NCBI GenBank assembly: GCA_024220505.1 | Contig: JAKZZE010000020.1 | Span: 124,001 to 188,000, forward strand | From: Rhizopus arrhizus | Taxonomy: Eukaryota; Mucoromycota; Mucoromycetes; Mucorales; Rhizopodaceae | DNA: 64,000 nt | Direction of reading: 5' to 3' | Shown: one piece after another, positions 48,679-60,232 of the stretch | Layout: every line of letters starts with the position of its first letter | How positions within the stretch are numbered: position 1 is the stretch's first letter | Notes under the pieces: model-generated | Seen by the model: only the letters and a program-made list of their open reading frames with translations | Databases searched by the model: none | Told to the model about the DNA's origin: nothing | Program-made: the position numbers and the translations under genes

Positions 48679-51600
48679 ATGTCTTACCTTTCTGCTGAAA
48701 AGGCAGAATCTGAACTCGCTCAAAGTATAAGAAAAGCCTGTAGTGTTGATGAAACTGCACCTAAGCAAAAGCATGTCAGAAGTAAGTTTATTTCAAGAAA
48801 AGTACTCACGTATGCATTGACTTTTTCTTATGATGAAAAGAATGCATTGTTTATACCTGGGACCACAGAAGCTCTGCTCTTATTTGGAATATCTTAAAAG
48901 TTCAACCCTTATTGTCAGATGAAATTCAAGCCTTTAAAGCTTTAATTTTAGTTCATAAAGTTATTAAAGATGGTCATCCAAATGTAACAAAATGACGGCA
49001 TGCTTCACCATTCCAAAAATGGCTTATTTTCTTTCTTGTTATAGGTCATTAAAGATGCTCTTAGGGAGACAGGATGGTTAGAGACATGTGCTCGAAGTGT
49101 CAATGGAGATGGTATAAGAGGCTATGGTACACTAATTCGTGTTTATGTCGACTTTCTTTTACACAAACTTCAATATCATCGTACTCATCCTGAATTTAAC
49201 GGCACTTTTGACTATGAAGAATATATCAGTTTGAAAAATATTGATGATCCAAATGAAGGGTAAATATAGAGTTTGTTGGTTTTTTCTTGTGTTAAAACAT
49301 ACTTTAGATTTGAAACTATCAATGATTTGATGGATTTACAAGAGCATATTGACAAGTTCCAAAAAGTTGTATTTTCCAGTTTCCGTCACCATTCAAACAA
49401 TGAGTGTCGTATTGCTTCTCTTGTACCTTTAGTAGAAGAAAGCTATGGCATCTACAAGTTTATCACAAGCATGTTAAGAGCTATGCATCAAAGTAAAAGC
49501 GAAAAATGACATTTTTGTAAGTAAAGTTTGACTCATCTGCAGAATTATGTAGGAACCGATTCCTCCGACGCCCTTGCACCTTTGAGACAAAAATTCAACA
49601 CACAACATTATGCGCTTTTGAAATTTTACTATGAATGTTCTAATCTGAAGTATTTGACAAGTCTCATCAACGTCCCCAAGCTCTCTCAGGATCCACCATC
49701 TTTGATTGATCCTAGTACACCTCAGCTTCCCAAACGACCTGAAGTAGCTCGTATTGAGGCTCCTCCTCCACCTCAGGCATCTCCTGAACCCGTCATTGAT
49801 TTTTGGTCGGAAAAACAAGCCCAACAACAACATGAATACGACCAACAGCAGCAGCGATTGGCTCAACAGAGAGCAGAGGAGCAAGAAAAGATGAGACAGA
49901 TGCAACTTCAACAGCAAAGAGATTTTGAGGAGCAGCAACGATTGCTAGCTGAACGCGAAAGACAAAGACAGGAGGAACTTTTGAGACAGCAGATGCAGCA
50001 TCATCAAGCTGGAAGAATCAATGAGCTCGAAATGCAGCTTTTGAATGCACGTAATCAGCTTGAACGTAATCAAATGATGCTTGAGCAGTATGATAGAAGA
50101 GTAAAGGCTCTCGAGCAAGAGCTATCCTCTGTCAATTCAAATGCTCAATTAAGAGATCAATCAAAAGATGAATTAATTCGTTCTCTTCAAAGTAAGAAAG
50201 AAAAGTGATGAATTTATAAAAGATTAATTTGACCTGTTGGCATTTAGATGAAATACAAATGTGGAAAAACAAGTATGAAGCCTTGGCTAAACTTTACAGT
50301 CAATTGAGAAAGGAGCATATTGATTTACTGAACAAATATAAAGGTCTTCAGGTTAAGGCCAATTCTGCACAGGAGGCTACAGAGAAATTGGAACGTATGC
50401 AAGCAGATATGCGTGCAAAAAATATTGAATTGGCTGATTTAATTCGTGAACGTGACAGGGCTCGTAATGAATTGGCTCGTCTTCAAGGCGTAAATATTCC
50501 CTCTTCATCGCACTTATAACATCTATTAATTTTTTTTCTGCAGGATCAACGCAGTGAAGTTGAACGTTTACGTCGTGAATTAGATGATTCCCGTTACCAA
50601 ATGCAAAATATGGGAAGATCTAAAGGAGATGAAGTGAGCGCTTTACTTGCCAAATTCAATAAGGAAAAATCAGAATTGGAAGCTAGTTTAATTGAGAAAC
50701 AAGCATTGATTGATGAATTTCTCAAGCAAATTGGAGACCAACAAGCTGAGCTGGATCATGTTCGCCAAGTAAGTTTAGTGTAACTCTACCAAGAAATCAT
50801 ATATTCAGATTATTTCTTAGGAAAAAGATGAAGAAATTGCTGTTTTACAAGCTGGTATGGATGAATGCCTTGCTCAACTTGCAGAATTACAACAGGTGAA
50901 TACAATTAACTACTGTACGCACAAAAAAAAAAGAAATTAACTTTTCTTCTTTTGGTATAGAATGACAGACAACAAGATCTTCAAGAAGAGCTTAATCGTT
51001 TAGAAATTCAACAGACTGACAAGCTTAACCAAATTTTAGGTAAATTAAATCCATTTTTTTATTACAAATTTCTTAATGGCTTTGTTCTTTTTCAGATGCT
51101 ATTCTGAGTACTTGTGTACAGAAGATTAATGACAGTATATATGAATTGGATAGTCAACATGGCAATGAAAATTCAACACCAGAACTTGCTTTGTCTATGA
51201 TCGAAAGAGCAAGTATTACTTCTGTCGAATTCATGTCTGCATTTAGTAGATTTTTGGATGGTAGCAATTCTGGTGACCATACCAGCACAATTATTCGTGC
51301 AATTGAGTTCTCTGATACCATCATTGATGTCCTTCAGCATTCAAAGGGAATCACTCAGTATGTCATGCATGATGAGGATGGTGAACAGCTCGTGAGACTT
51401 GGTAAAGGGTCCGCTGAAGCTGTGATTCAATATTTCAGTAGTGTTATGTCATCCTATCTTAAGATGCTTCCACCTGCTCAACGACCCGAAGTCGTGATCC
51501 AAGGAGACATGCGAGTGCAAGAAGCTCTCACGAGATTGTCACAAAAGACAGAAGATTTGATTTTGACGGGTGCTACAGACATTAATAAATTAGCTGAAGG

Positions 51601-52390
51601 TGAAGTGGGAGACCTTGTTGAACAAGAAATGACAAGGGCTGCTCGTGCAATTGAAGATGCCACTGCCAAGATTCAAGAATTGATGCGTCGTCCTGCCAAC
51701 CCTTCATTTTCTGCTACTGATATTCAAGTTCATCAGTTGATCTTAAATTCTGTTTTGGCTCTTACCAATGCTATTGGTAACCTTATCAAATGTGCTACAG
51801 CATCTCAGCAAGAAATCGTCGCTCAGGGCCGTGGTTCCTCCTCAAAGGCTGCTTTCTACAAGAAACACAACAGATGGACAGAAGGTTTAATCACTGCAGC
51901 CAAGGCAGTTGCAGTTGCGACAAACCTTTTGGTAGAAGCTGCCGACGGTGTGATCAGCAAAACACACTCCTTGGAGCAATTGATCGTTGCCTCCAATGAA
52001 GTGTCTGCCGCAACTGCTCAACTTGTCTCTGCCTCTCGTGTTAAATCATCATTTATGTCACGTACTCAAGAGCGACTGGAGATGGCCGCCAAAGCAGTCA
52101 AGGATGCTGCAGCAGAACTAGTCAAACAGGTCAAAGGCCTTGTTGCACAACAAAATAAGACTGAAGAGCTGGGAATTGACTTTAATAAATTGTCTGTGCA
52201 CGAGTTCAAGCGCAGAGAAATGGAACAACAAGTCAAGATTTTGAAGTTGGATGCTGAATTGACCAATGCTCGTCGTGTTTTGGCTGAAATGAGGTACACA
52301 TACAAAAAAAAAAAAAAAGTTGGTGTGTGAGATACTAATTCTTGTACTATTCTTAGACGAAGTGGATATCATACTGAAGAAACAGATTAA
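48679..52390 (+). CDS. SLA2: SLA2/END4 (HIP1-related) endocytic adaptor
   Basis: Links clathrin-coat membrane to actin during endocytosis. Eleven exons are inferred: 48679-48781, 48841-48983, 49045-49259, 49308-49492, 49553-50191, 50248-50489, 50544-50768, 50821-50895, 50961-51039, 51096-52293 and 52357-52390, giving 1,045 residues (yeast 968). The ANTH domain spans about 1-270 (KCIVYTWDHRSSALIWNILK; ALILVHKVIKDGHPNVIKDA). A Pro-rich linker (RIEAPPPPQASPEPV) leads to a Gln/Arg-rich coiled coil, and the I/LWEQ talin-like actin-binding module fills exon 10 (AAKAVAVATNLLVEAADGVI, SASRVKSSFMSRTQERLE). The short last exon encodes RRSGYHTEETD. The exon 4/5 junction has two nearby acceptors; the one at 49552 keeps phase. 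Confidence 0.96.
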
Positions 52391-52464
52391 TTTTTTTTTT
52401 GTTAGTAAAATATAAATAAAGTACAAATTATTCACAGTAGTCTTTCACCATTTGATTTACCAAA

Positions 52465-52902
52465 TTATCTGTATTCTTTGTAGTGCTTTCGATTTATATG
52501 CCATTTATTTATTTTTTTTAACGAGGACAGTAGTGGCAATGCTTTTAATGACGAAGGCAAAGAAGTAAGCACTTTCCTTGATATTTTTTCTCTCGTTTTA
52601 TTTGCATAAGAGGTAATATAGAATACAAATAAAATAAAAGAAGTTCCAATAACTAACAACATTAAAAACTCTTTTAATAGTACCCATATTTTCACTGTCA
52701 TTGGCTGCATACTTACAGTCATCATCATCAATATATTGGCTTTTCCTCTAAGTTTGCGTGCTTCATTTTTTGTAAGAAAAAAATGGAAAATGAAACACAT
52801 GAAATAGTAAATGCGATTGGACCCTCTGCTATAAAGTGTTTGTACGGTGGCTATTGTTTTCAAATTAATTTTTCGAATAAGACAAGTGGCAGTTGCAATC
52901 AT
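52465..52902 (-). CDS. Hypothetical small membrane protein
   Basis: An ATG-initiated frame of 145 residues with a strongly hydrophobic segment (EFLMLLVIGTSFILFVFYIT), a shorter one (IYYFMCFIFHFFL) and a basic C-terminus. Only 74 bp separate its stop from that of SLA2, in convergent orientation. The frame stays open upstream of the ATG, and a possible 5' exon (ending KNNT before GTAAGTGC near 52964) suggests more exons. I do not recognise a family. AT-rich DNA easily gives Phe/Ile/Leu-rich frames, so it may not be a gene. Confidence 0.35.
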   Translation of the reverse strand: MIATATCLIRKINLKTIATVQTLYSRGSNRIYYFMCFIFHFFLTKNEARKLRGKANILMMMTVSMQPMTVKIWVLLKEFLMLLVIGTSFILFVFYITSYANKTREKISRKVLTSLPSSLKALPLLSSLKKINKWHINRKHYKEYR

Positions 52903-53402
52903 ATAAAATAAATTTAGTAGATTGTACAATATCAAGAATACATTTATACATTATGCACTTACAGTGTTGTTCTTTTCAAATAAACTACCTAAATAGTCTT
53001 TTAAATTCTTATCCGTGACAAATAATTTAATGTTGTTCAAACATTGGTTGTTATAAGAAATCAAAACTGCAGTTTCTGGAAGGCAATGATTTCATTGCTC
53101 AACATGACGCTTATATATATTATCTCTCGCATTAAATATTGTTTTGTATTATTCTAGGATGTAAGATTATGATCCAAATCATATAAAAACATAAAACCTA
53201 TTAAGTATTTCTAAACAGCACGGTATACAAAGAGCACTGAAATAAACAAATAGGCTATTATTCCCCTAAGTGGCATTTTATGAACAAAATGTACTCTCAG
53301 TTGAGCCAATAAGAAGCAGTTCCTTGTCTGAGATTACATTTCACCAGAAATGTAAAATTTTTTGTCAAAGCTTGAAAAGTGCAAAAAAAAAACTTTTCAA
53401 AC
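52903..53402. other. Intergenic, about 500 bp
   Basis: AT-rich spacer upstream of the hypothetical gene at 53403. It may include a 5' exon of the minus-strand membrane protein. Nothing else is recognised. Confidence 0.4.
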
Positions 53403-53873
53403 ATGAGCTGCCAATCTTGCTCAGGGTGCTTTACCGGTGACAGTTGTTCAACAAAAGAAAGTAGCTCAAAAAATAAAACAAGATTTCAAGATCTGCTTAA
53501 TGCGGCTGCTTTACAATCAAATGAAGAAATTAAAGAACATGAGCACATCATTCCTACCATCGCCGTCGAACTCTCTAAAAATGTATATGCCTCACAGACA
53601 GTCTTGATCAAAGCATACGATACATTGAATCGACAAGAGTTTTTAAGTCTTTCAAAATACCTTTATCAAACAAAGTTAGTAGGGGAACATATAGCATGGG
53701 CCGATGAATATTGTAAAGGAGATATAAAAGAATTGCTGAGGATTATTAGTAGCGAAGAAGAAAAATACAAGTTATTACAACATTGTGATGATCGAGCAGA
53801 AATCCATGAAATGTTTGGTAACCTATCGCCGGGAACAATAAAACGGGTTAACCAAGGTAAAACGGAAACATAA
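53403..53873 (+). CDS. Hypothetical 156-residue protein with Cys-rich N-terminus
   Basis: Intronless frame starting MSCQSCSGCFTGDSCS, a four-cysteine N-terminal patch that could bind metal. It continues as a charged, helical protein (LLNAAALQSNEEIKEHEHII, KYLYQTKLVGEHIAWADEYC, EEKYKLLQHCDDRAEIHEMF). The composition is clearly protein-like. After the TAA at 53871-53873 the same frame stays open for another 24 codons (KRMQEVDDRIKKAVSQSYSK) to a TAG at 53946-53948. The stop may therefore be a recent truncation, a readthrough site or an unseen intron. I do not recognise the family. Confidence 0.65.
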   Translation: MSCQSCSGCFTGDSCSTKESSSKNKTRFQDLLNAAALQSNEEIKEHEHIIPTIAVELSKNVYASQTVLIKAYDTLNRQEFLSLSKYLYQTKLVGEHIAWADEYCKGDIKELLRIISSEEEKYKLLQHCDDRAEIHEMFGNLSPGTIKRVNQGKTET

Positions 53874-54208
53874 AAGAGAATGCAAGAGGTAGACGATCGG
53901 ATAAAAAAGGCGGTTTCACAATCATACAGCAAAACACGGAAAGTTTAGCCTGCTACAAGATCACTAGAAAGAAGTGATGTCAAACAACATATTTTGTCGT
54001 AGTGTATACATTTGCTTTTACGGTTGAATAAAAATCGATATACATTTGTATACCACTCTTTTTTATTGATATTTTTCAAACAAGAATAAAGGTCCGTGTA
54101 CTCGGCGATTTTTATGCAAAAAAGAAGAATAAGAAAAAAAAGATTAAATTATACACAAAAATGAATTTATAAGTCTATTGTATGTATCAAAACTTTATAT
54201 AAAGTAAT
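53874..54208. other. Convergent spacer, 335 bp
   Basis: Holds the 24-codon in-frame extension of the preceding ORF (to 53948) and the 3' ends of two convergent genes. Nothing else is recognised. Confidence 0.5.
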
Positions 54209-55847
54209 CTACAATCTAGCTTGAGGTTTGGCAGGGCCCTTGAAGAAGACGTCCACCATTTTTCGACGTTGAATTTTACCAGTAGCAGTCTTTGGCATGA
54301 TATCTGTCACATAGATGCGCTTTGGTACTTTAAATTTAGCTAATTTCGATGAACAAAATGCTTGAAGTTCACGTTCTATAGCTTTCTCGCTATCCTTGAC
54401 GTCTGATTTCAAAACGACAGTTGCATGTACTTCCTGACCATACATATCATCTGGTACACCAAAGCTTACAGCCTCTGCAATCTTCGGGTGACTCAACAAA
54501 ACACTGTCGAGTTCAATGGGGGAAATCTTTTCTCCGCCACGATTGATCAGCTCCTTGATACGGCCAGTCAAAATCAGATAACCGTCCTTATCCTTTTTGC
54601 CTTGATCACCTGTACGGAAAAAACCATCCTTAGTAAATGAGCTTGCAGTGGCCTCTGGGTTATTCAAATAGCCCTTAGTCACGTTCTTGCCACGAATACA
54701 GACCTCTCCTAATTCAGCAGGGTTACCTTGGTCATCCAAAATGGCTACTTCAACGCCCTGACCAAGACCGACAGATCCTGCCTTGTGAGGACCACGATGA
54801 GGTAAGGGATTAGAGGTCATTTGGTGTGATGCTTCCGTCATTGCATAGGCTTCCAGGACAGGTGCCTTGAAATGCTTTTCAAGCGCCTCCAAGGTAGAGG
54901 GGGCAAGGCTGGAAGAACAAGAACGAATGAAGCGAATGGAAGGAACTTCTTTGGGTGGGTTGCGAAGTAAGATTTGATGGATGGTGGGTACAGCAGTGTA
55001 CCAGTTACACTTATTTTCGTTAAAATCTTGCCAAAAGTGAGAGGCACTGAATTTTTCGGGAATCACAGCAGTTCCTGCAGAGAACAAGGTGGATAATAAA
55101 CCACAGATCAGGCCATGAACGTGGAAAAGAGGCATCACAAGAAGAGTACAATCTTGATTGTTGAGCTCGTAGGTGTTGACGATATTACGCATGGAAGTTA
55201 ACAAATTAAGATGAGTTAAAGGAACACCTGTTTTAGTGTGTGAGAGGAAGGTATTTGACTTCACGTGCATTTTATGTACCTTTAGGTCTTCCTGTTGTAC
55301 CACTTGTATGCAATAATAATGCAGGTTCATCGGGTTTAGGTATGAAACCATTGATCTTTCGACGGGCTTGTTGATTAAATTGGGGTGGTACAACAGCATT
55401 CATTTCCAATTCAGAGCCATTCCAGTGTATCTCGACCACAAATACTTTTTGTTTTTGAGCTGCCAAGACAGCAGGATTGTTTTTCTTGTCTAAAGAGCCT
55501 CTAGGTAAAATAAGAACAGAGCTTTTGGCATCTTCCAAATAAAAGTTGAATTCATCTTCGGTATAGGCTGGATTCAAAGGAGAAGCCACCAAGTTCATAA
55601 AAGTAGAAGCCAAAAAGGAAACAGCAAATTCAAGTGAATTAGGATAACTAATAGAGATGGATCTTCCGGGTGCTAAAAAATCTGCTGGGACCAAGTTTGA
55701 TAATTTGTTAGAAAAATCATAAATAATATCTAACAACTGTTGATACGTGATGCTTGTTGGCACAGAAGCAGATTTGGGAATAATAATAGCTGGCTTTTTA
55801 GCATCACTATTTTTTTCAAATATGGAAAACAAAGTATTGCTTGTCAT
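54209..55847 (-). CDS. Acyl-/oxalate-CoA ligase, Pcs60/4CL-like AMP-binding enzyme
   Basis: ANL-superfamily adenylating enzyme, closest in my judgement to fungal Pcs60/Fat2 (oxalyl-CoA synthetase). Two exons (55847-55280 and 55227-54209) give 528 residues. The P-loop motif LLHTSGTTGRPKG spans the intron junction. Other motifs are MPLFHVHGLICGLLS, the A5 motif EAYAMTEASHQMTSNPLPHR, FFRTGDQGKKDKDGYLILTG, the A8 hinge GRIKELINRGGEKISP and the catalytic-lysine motif PKTATGKIQRRK. The C-terminus is ARL, a weak variant of the peroxisomal SKL signal, whereas Pcs60 is peroxisomal in yeast. Oxalate as substrate is inferred from similarity only; 4-coumarate-type or fatty acyl substrates remain possible. 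Confidence 0.92.
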
Positions 55848-56005
55848 TTCTTTGTAGAAAATAAAAAATAAATAAAAAAGCAGAAAAAAGAATTTTTGAT
55901 CTTTAAATGAAACAATAAATTGCAAAAATTACATCACGTAATCATTAAAATGGTTGGCTAATTATAAACCTAAAATTTTACCAAACATGGTGATTTTTTT
56001 TTAAT

Positions 56006-58534
56006 TCACTTCTGCTTATTGGCTTTGTCAGTCACAATGACTTGTCCTTGATGCGTGAGAATGACGGGTCTATTTGATGAAGAAGCAGGAATATGTTGAC
56101 GGATCACATCACTATGATGCTGATGTGCAGAAGCATAAATACCTAAGCCAACGTTCATGTACGGATGTTGAGAGAATGATTGTCTATGTTGTGGTTGGTG
56201 GCCATCTTTTTGCCGTGATTCGGATAATAAGGTAAATAGTAAATCGTCATTATTCGGTGTATTTGTATGACTGGTATTATTGCTGTTGTCATGTCTACTG
56301 TTATTGCTGCTGTTACTGTTGTCCTGGTTATTGCTGTGATTACCTTCACTACTTTTTTCATTAGTTTCTTGTATTTGAGCAACTAGTGCAGCGAATTGAT
56401 CACTTGATAGCTCATGGTGATAATCTTGATTTGTTTTGATTTGCTTTTGATGATGATGATGATGATAAGCGTGAGGGTGAGGGTGAGGATGATCCTGTTC
56501 AACATGTAAAAAATCCAAAGGGATTTTTGTAGATGGGTAGTGTGCTCTATCCACTGTCATCGCTGCTCTCCAAGAAGTGTGAAATAGATTATCATGATAA
56601 TGGCTGTTATAAATGTTATGTGTCTGAGTAGAAATAGAAGGAGTTGTATATGACTTTGTTTTAACAGAAGACACATCAATTGACCAAGGATTATTATTAT
56701 TGTTGTTGCGCTGCAGATCTTCTTGTAATACAAATGGATCTAATATGTCATAAATAGTATGGTCTTCTTGAGCTGGAAGTTGTTTTTCAGTCAATAGTTG
56801 ATTTAACTTAGTTGTAAACTCATGTATTGTCGAATACAAGCTATTCCTTGATAATAACAGCACTTGTAAAAGCTGAATAGATTGTTGAAACATATATCTT
56901 GCATGTCTTGCTAAGCTTGATATTTCGCTTGAACAATATTTCAACTGAATTCTGATGGCCTCCATCAGTGTGCTCAAGATGAAGGTATAGCTCAGTATCC
57001 AGTTTGATTTTTCGGTTAATAAAGTAATTAGTCTGATAATATTAGTGGATACAGTAATTGATCTTTGTTGAATGGATTTGTTATGCGAAGTTGTATATGG
57101 TTTTAATACAATCAATTCAATCAGGTTATAAATTAAATGTAGCTGACAAACTGCTGAGCTTCTTGGTGGGTTAGGTGGTGGAATAGGTGGTATAATACAA
57201 GCTGTAGTTGTCCATTGAAGATGAGGTGGTAATGAACGCAGCCAATGTAGCAGTTCATTATCAGAGTTAAATGAAGACATTTGATGATCTACAACGACAG
57301 CTTGCTGCTCAGGTTGTAATATACGTTCACCCATTTGCAGCAGTTTTATACTAGACACGAACACTTCGAGTATTTCGTGCTCTGTTACATCATCGCCTGG
57401 TTGTAATAACGGCATGTCTAATTGAATATCTCTACTTCTAACCATCCATGGCTGACCTGTTTGAATATGTATCATTTTATCTAAATAATAGCATCCCCAA
57501 CATATTCTCTTTCTTAACTCCAATATTTCAATGTTCCATTCACTGCCATTATTATAATATCCAGCATCTCCACTATAGTCCTTCATTAAATTCAAATCAA
57601 AGCACATTTGAAATGACATTGCGCTATAGATTGTTCCCCTTGTCCTTTCATTATTTCCGTCATACAAGCTCATCAAAGCAAGCGCAATCACTGTACTTAA
57701 TCGTGGATGATTCAGGGCATTATCTAACAAGTTCTTTGCATGTCGAAAATAACCATCAGCTAGATGTATGTTGGGTTTTGGTTGATATTGAGCGCCAAAT
57801 GCAAACAAAACATAAAGCAATAGGGGTTGGGTTAATTCCTCTTCGCTATTTGATTCAAATTGTTTCAAAAATAATTTTCTTGGTAAAATAGGAAAAGTTG
57901 AGTAACCATGCTTAAAATAGAGTTGAATCAACTGTTGCTGTGTTGATTTGGAAGGTAACTCAACAGAAGTTGCAGCAAATTCATAAGCTGGTTTTATTTT
58001 CAGTTTGCTATCGTCAATCTCCCATTTGCTCTCTTTGCCTTCCCCTGGCAGTATGTTGGCTAATTTATCTAACATCTCTGCCGTCCTTTGTTTCTCCACA
58101 TTTTGATTGTTCTTTGCTTTCACTCTTTTTATTGGCTGTTCTTTTGGGACTTCCTCTGTGGTATCTAACGCTCCATCTTTGGAAAATGTACAAGGTCTTT
58201 TTCGAGCTGATAAATATAGTAACACATTGTGAGCATTTAATTATTATTGCTTTTCTTTCTCACTGTTTTACCTTTACACTAATAAATAGATATGAGCTTA
58301 TGATAAAGAATGCAAGTTTTATTTTTACCTGCATACAAGGTTGCACTCCATCACACTACATGTACAAAATGCTGTTAATATAAAGAAGGGAAAGTAGATT
58401 TATAAGAGCGCATTGAATCTTACTTTGATCTTTTTTTCTCGACAAGTAAAACAGGCTCTTCCTACTTTAAATCTCTTTTGTCGAGGTTGAATCTCATTAT
58501 TGGTGATGCCGTGCTTGACAACAGATGTTGACAT
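56006..58534 (-). CDS. Zn2Cys6 fungal transcription factor with a 7-nt microexon
   Basis: Fungal binuclear zinc-cluster regulator with a Fungal_trans middle domain. Four exons are inferred: 58534-58424, 58355-58329, 58278-58272 and 58206-56006, summing to 2,346 nt (781 residues). The cluster reads ACFTCREKKIKCDGVQPC, then MQCKARKRPCTF. Its cysteines at 28, 31, 38, 44, 47 and 54 give exactly C-X2-C-X6-C-X5-C-X2-C-X6-C. Cys47 and Lys48 come wholly from the 7-nt exon TGTAAAG. The middle domain includes RKRICWGCYYLDKMI and YDGNNERTRGTIYSAMSF, typical of Fungal_trans. The C-terminal third is low complexity with His-Pro repeats and Asn/Ser tracts. The regulated pathway is unknown. Confidence 0.93.
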
Positions 58535-59045
58535 TAAAGAAATAATAAAAAGGGAAATTGTATCTTCTGCTTTTTCTAATTTATCTTTTGCTTTTACGCC
58601 AATAGGCGGGTTTTTAAAAAAGAGCGGCCAATAAATGATTTTCAAAGGACAGGTTTTTAAATCTCAAAAGGCAATTTTTCGAAGCCCAAAGGGCTATTTT
58701 TTTTTTTCTTATCAAAAGGCGGCTTTTTTACTGCAATTATACAATCACTCAGAAAAAATAAAAATAAATAGCCAATCAAAAAATTAGATAGCCTATTGAC
58801 ACAAGTAGCATCAGAGTTGCCCAATATGGATAAACTGACTTTTTTGGAAAATATGATTTTTGAAAACTAAAAATATAATCTTTGGGCCAGCTAATATTAT
58901 TTTTGTGGTCAAATAAACCTCATAACAAAATAAAGTTGTCTTTTTCTCATCCATCAATTCATTAAAAAAAACATGTCAGCTAGAATCTCTATAAACCACA
59001 CACGACCTTTAATTATATTTGAAAATGAAACAAAAGTAAAGCATG
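58535..59045. other. Intergenic, about 510 bp
   Basis: Upstream of the Zn2Cys6 gene. CGG triplets occur near 58606 (GGCGGG), 58623 (GCGGCC) and 58730 (GGCGGC). Zinc-cluster factors bind CGG triplets, so autoregulation is conceivable but weakly supported. No gene is seen. Confidence 0.4.
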
Positions 59046-60000
59046 AGGGGCTTTTATCTTCTTGGAACACATCACACGATTAGAGAGATTGCAGGACTTG
59101 TTGGCTTGAATAAGTCGACTGTGCAAGACATAAAAGCCAAGATTGATAATTATGGCAGACATTTGCCTCACAAGCAAACAATCGTCCATTGAAAATAAAT
59201 GAAAGAACTGAAAGGCACTTGAAAAGGATAACTAGAGAGGATCCTTTTGCCTCTTATAAAGAAATAAATATGGAATTAGCAAAGCTAGATGTTTTTGTTT
59301 GTATAGAAATTCTTCGATCGTACGTCGATCGACTTGACTTCAAATCATACAGAGCAACTCACAAGCCTAGATTGACTGCAAGTCACCGCAAAAGTAGGCT
59401 TCGCTGGGCGAAGGAACATCTCAATTGGACCGAAGATCAAATGAGAGACGTCGTTTGTCTGATGAATCGCGCTTTTGTGTGGAAGACAGCAAACACGGTA
59501 AAAGAGCAATCAGGAAGGAAGGAGAACGTTATGACGAAAGAAATAGAGTATCCACAATCAAGTGGGATGGTGGTGATGCTATGGTTTGGGGATGTTTTTG
59601 GGGAGGAGGCTTTAGACCTTTAGAAATGATTGACGCTGGTTCTGTAGACCAGAAAACATACATAAATATTTTAGCCAACATATTTCATCCTTGGTTTACA
59701 AATGTCACGTTGCATCAGGAGAGGGATTTTATCTTTCAAGAAGATGGAGCTTCCTGTCATACTGATGAAAGGAAACCTATCAAATTAGGGGCTTTGAGCA
59801 CTAGGTCTGCTCAAAGCCCTGATTTGAACCTCATAGAGCATGTTTGGAATGCTCTTGAAAGTTAAATTGGGAGAAAAAGATTGTCAGTCAAAAACTTGCA
59901 GCAATTGAAGGTGGCTCTACAAGAAGAGTGGGCAAAATTAGATGATGAGTTTGCCGACCGATTAGTTCGAAGCATGAAGAGGCGATGCGAAGTAGTTATT
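59046..60000 (+). pseudogene. Tc1-like DD34E transposase relic B
   Basis: Nearly full-length but frame-broken transposase. An N-terminal helix-turn-helix is visible (HTIREIAGLVGLNKSTVQDI). It shifts frame near 59177 to RPLKINERTERHLKRITRED and RKSRLRWAKEHLNWTEDQMR, and shifts again near 59450 to SDESRFCVEDSKHGK. Catalytic positions are SDESRF, FQEDGASCHTDE and SPDLNLIEHVWNALES, a Tc1-type DDE set. A TAA at 59863-59865 interrupts the C-terminus, which continues as IGRKRLSVKNLQQLKVALQE. Two frameshifts and one stop mean it is inactive. No terminal repeats were recognised. Confidence 0.85.
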
Positions 60001-60232
60001 AAAACCCAAATATTACACACAATTGCATTATCAAGCAGTATCTAGAAGGCTTGCAAAACATTGTCACAAATGAAGGTATTCCTATTAACATTAAAGGAAA
60101 AGTAGGAGAATTGTTGAAAAATTACAAAGTATATAATTATTCTTTTTTTAAGAAGACAACTAAAATGTATATTGTTTATTTATATAATAGGAAAATACAA
60201 GAAGAAAGAAAAGCACAGGAATCAGTTACAAA

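Noticed and set aside
56155..57891. Antisense and alternate-frame ORFs across the Zn2Cys6 gene (for example 57448-57891 plus strand)
   Set aside because: Shadows of the long coding frame; no independent features.
58600..58740. CGG triplets upstream of the Zn2Cys6 gene as autoregulatory sites
   Set aside because: Irregular spacing and few copies; not enough to call a binding site.
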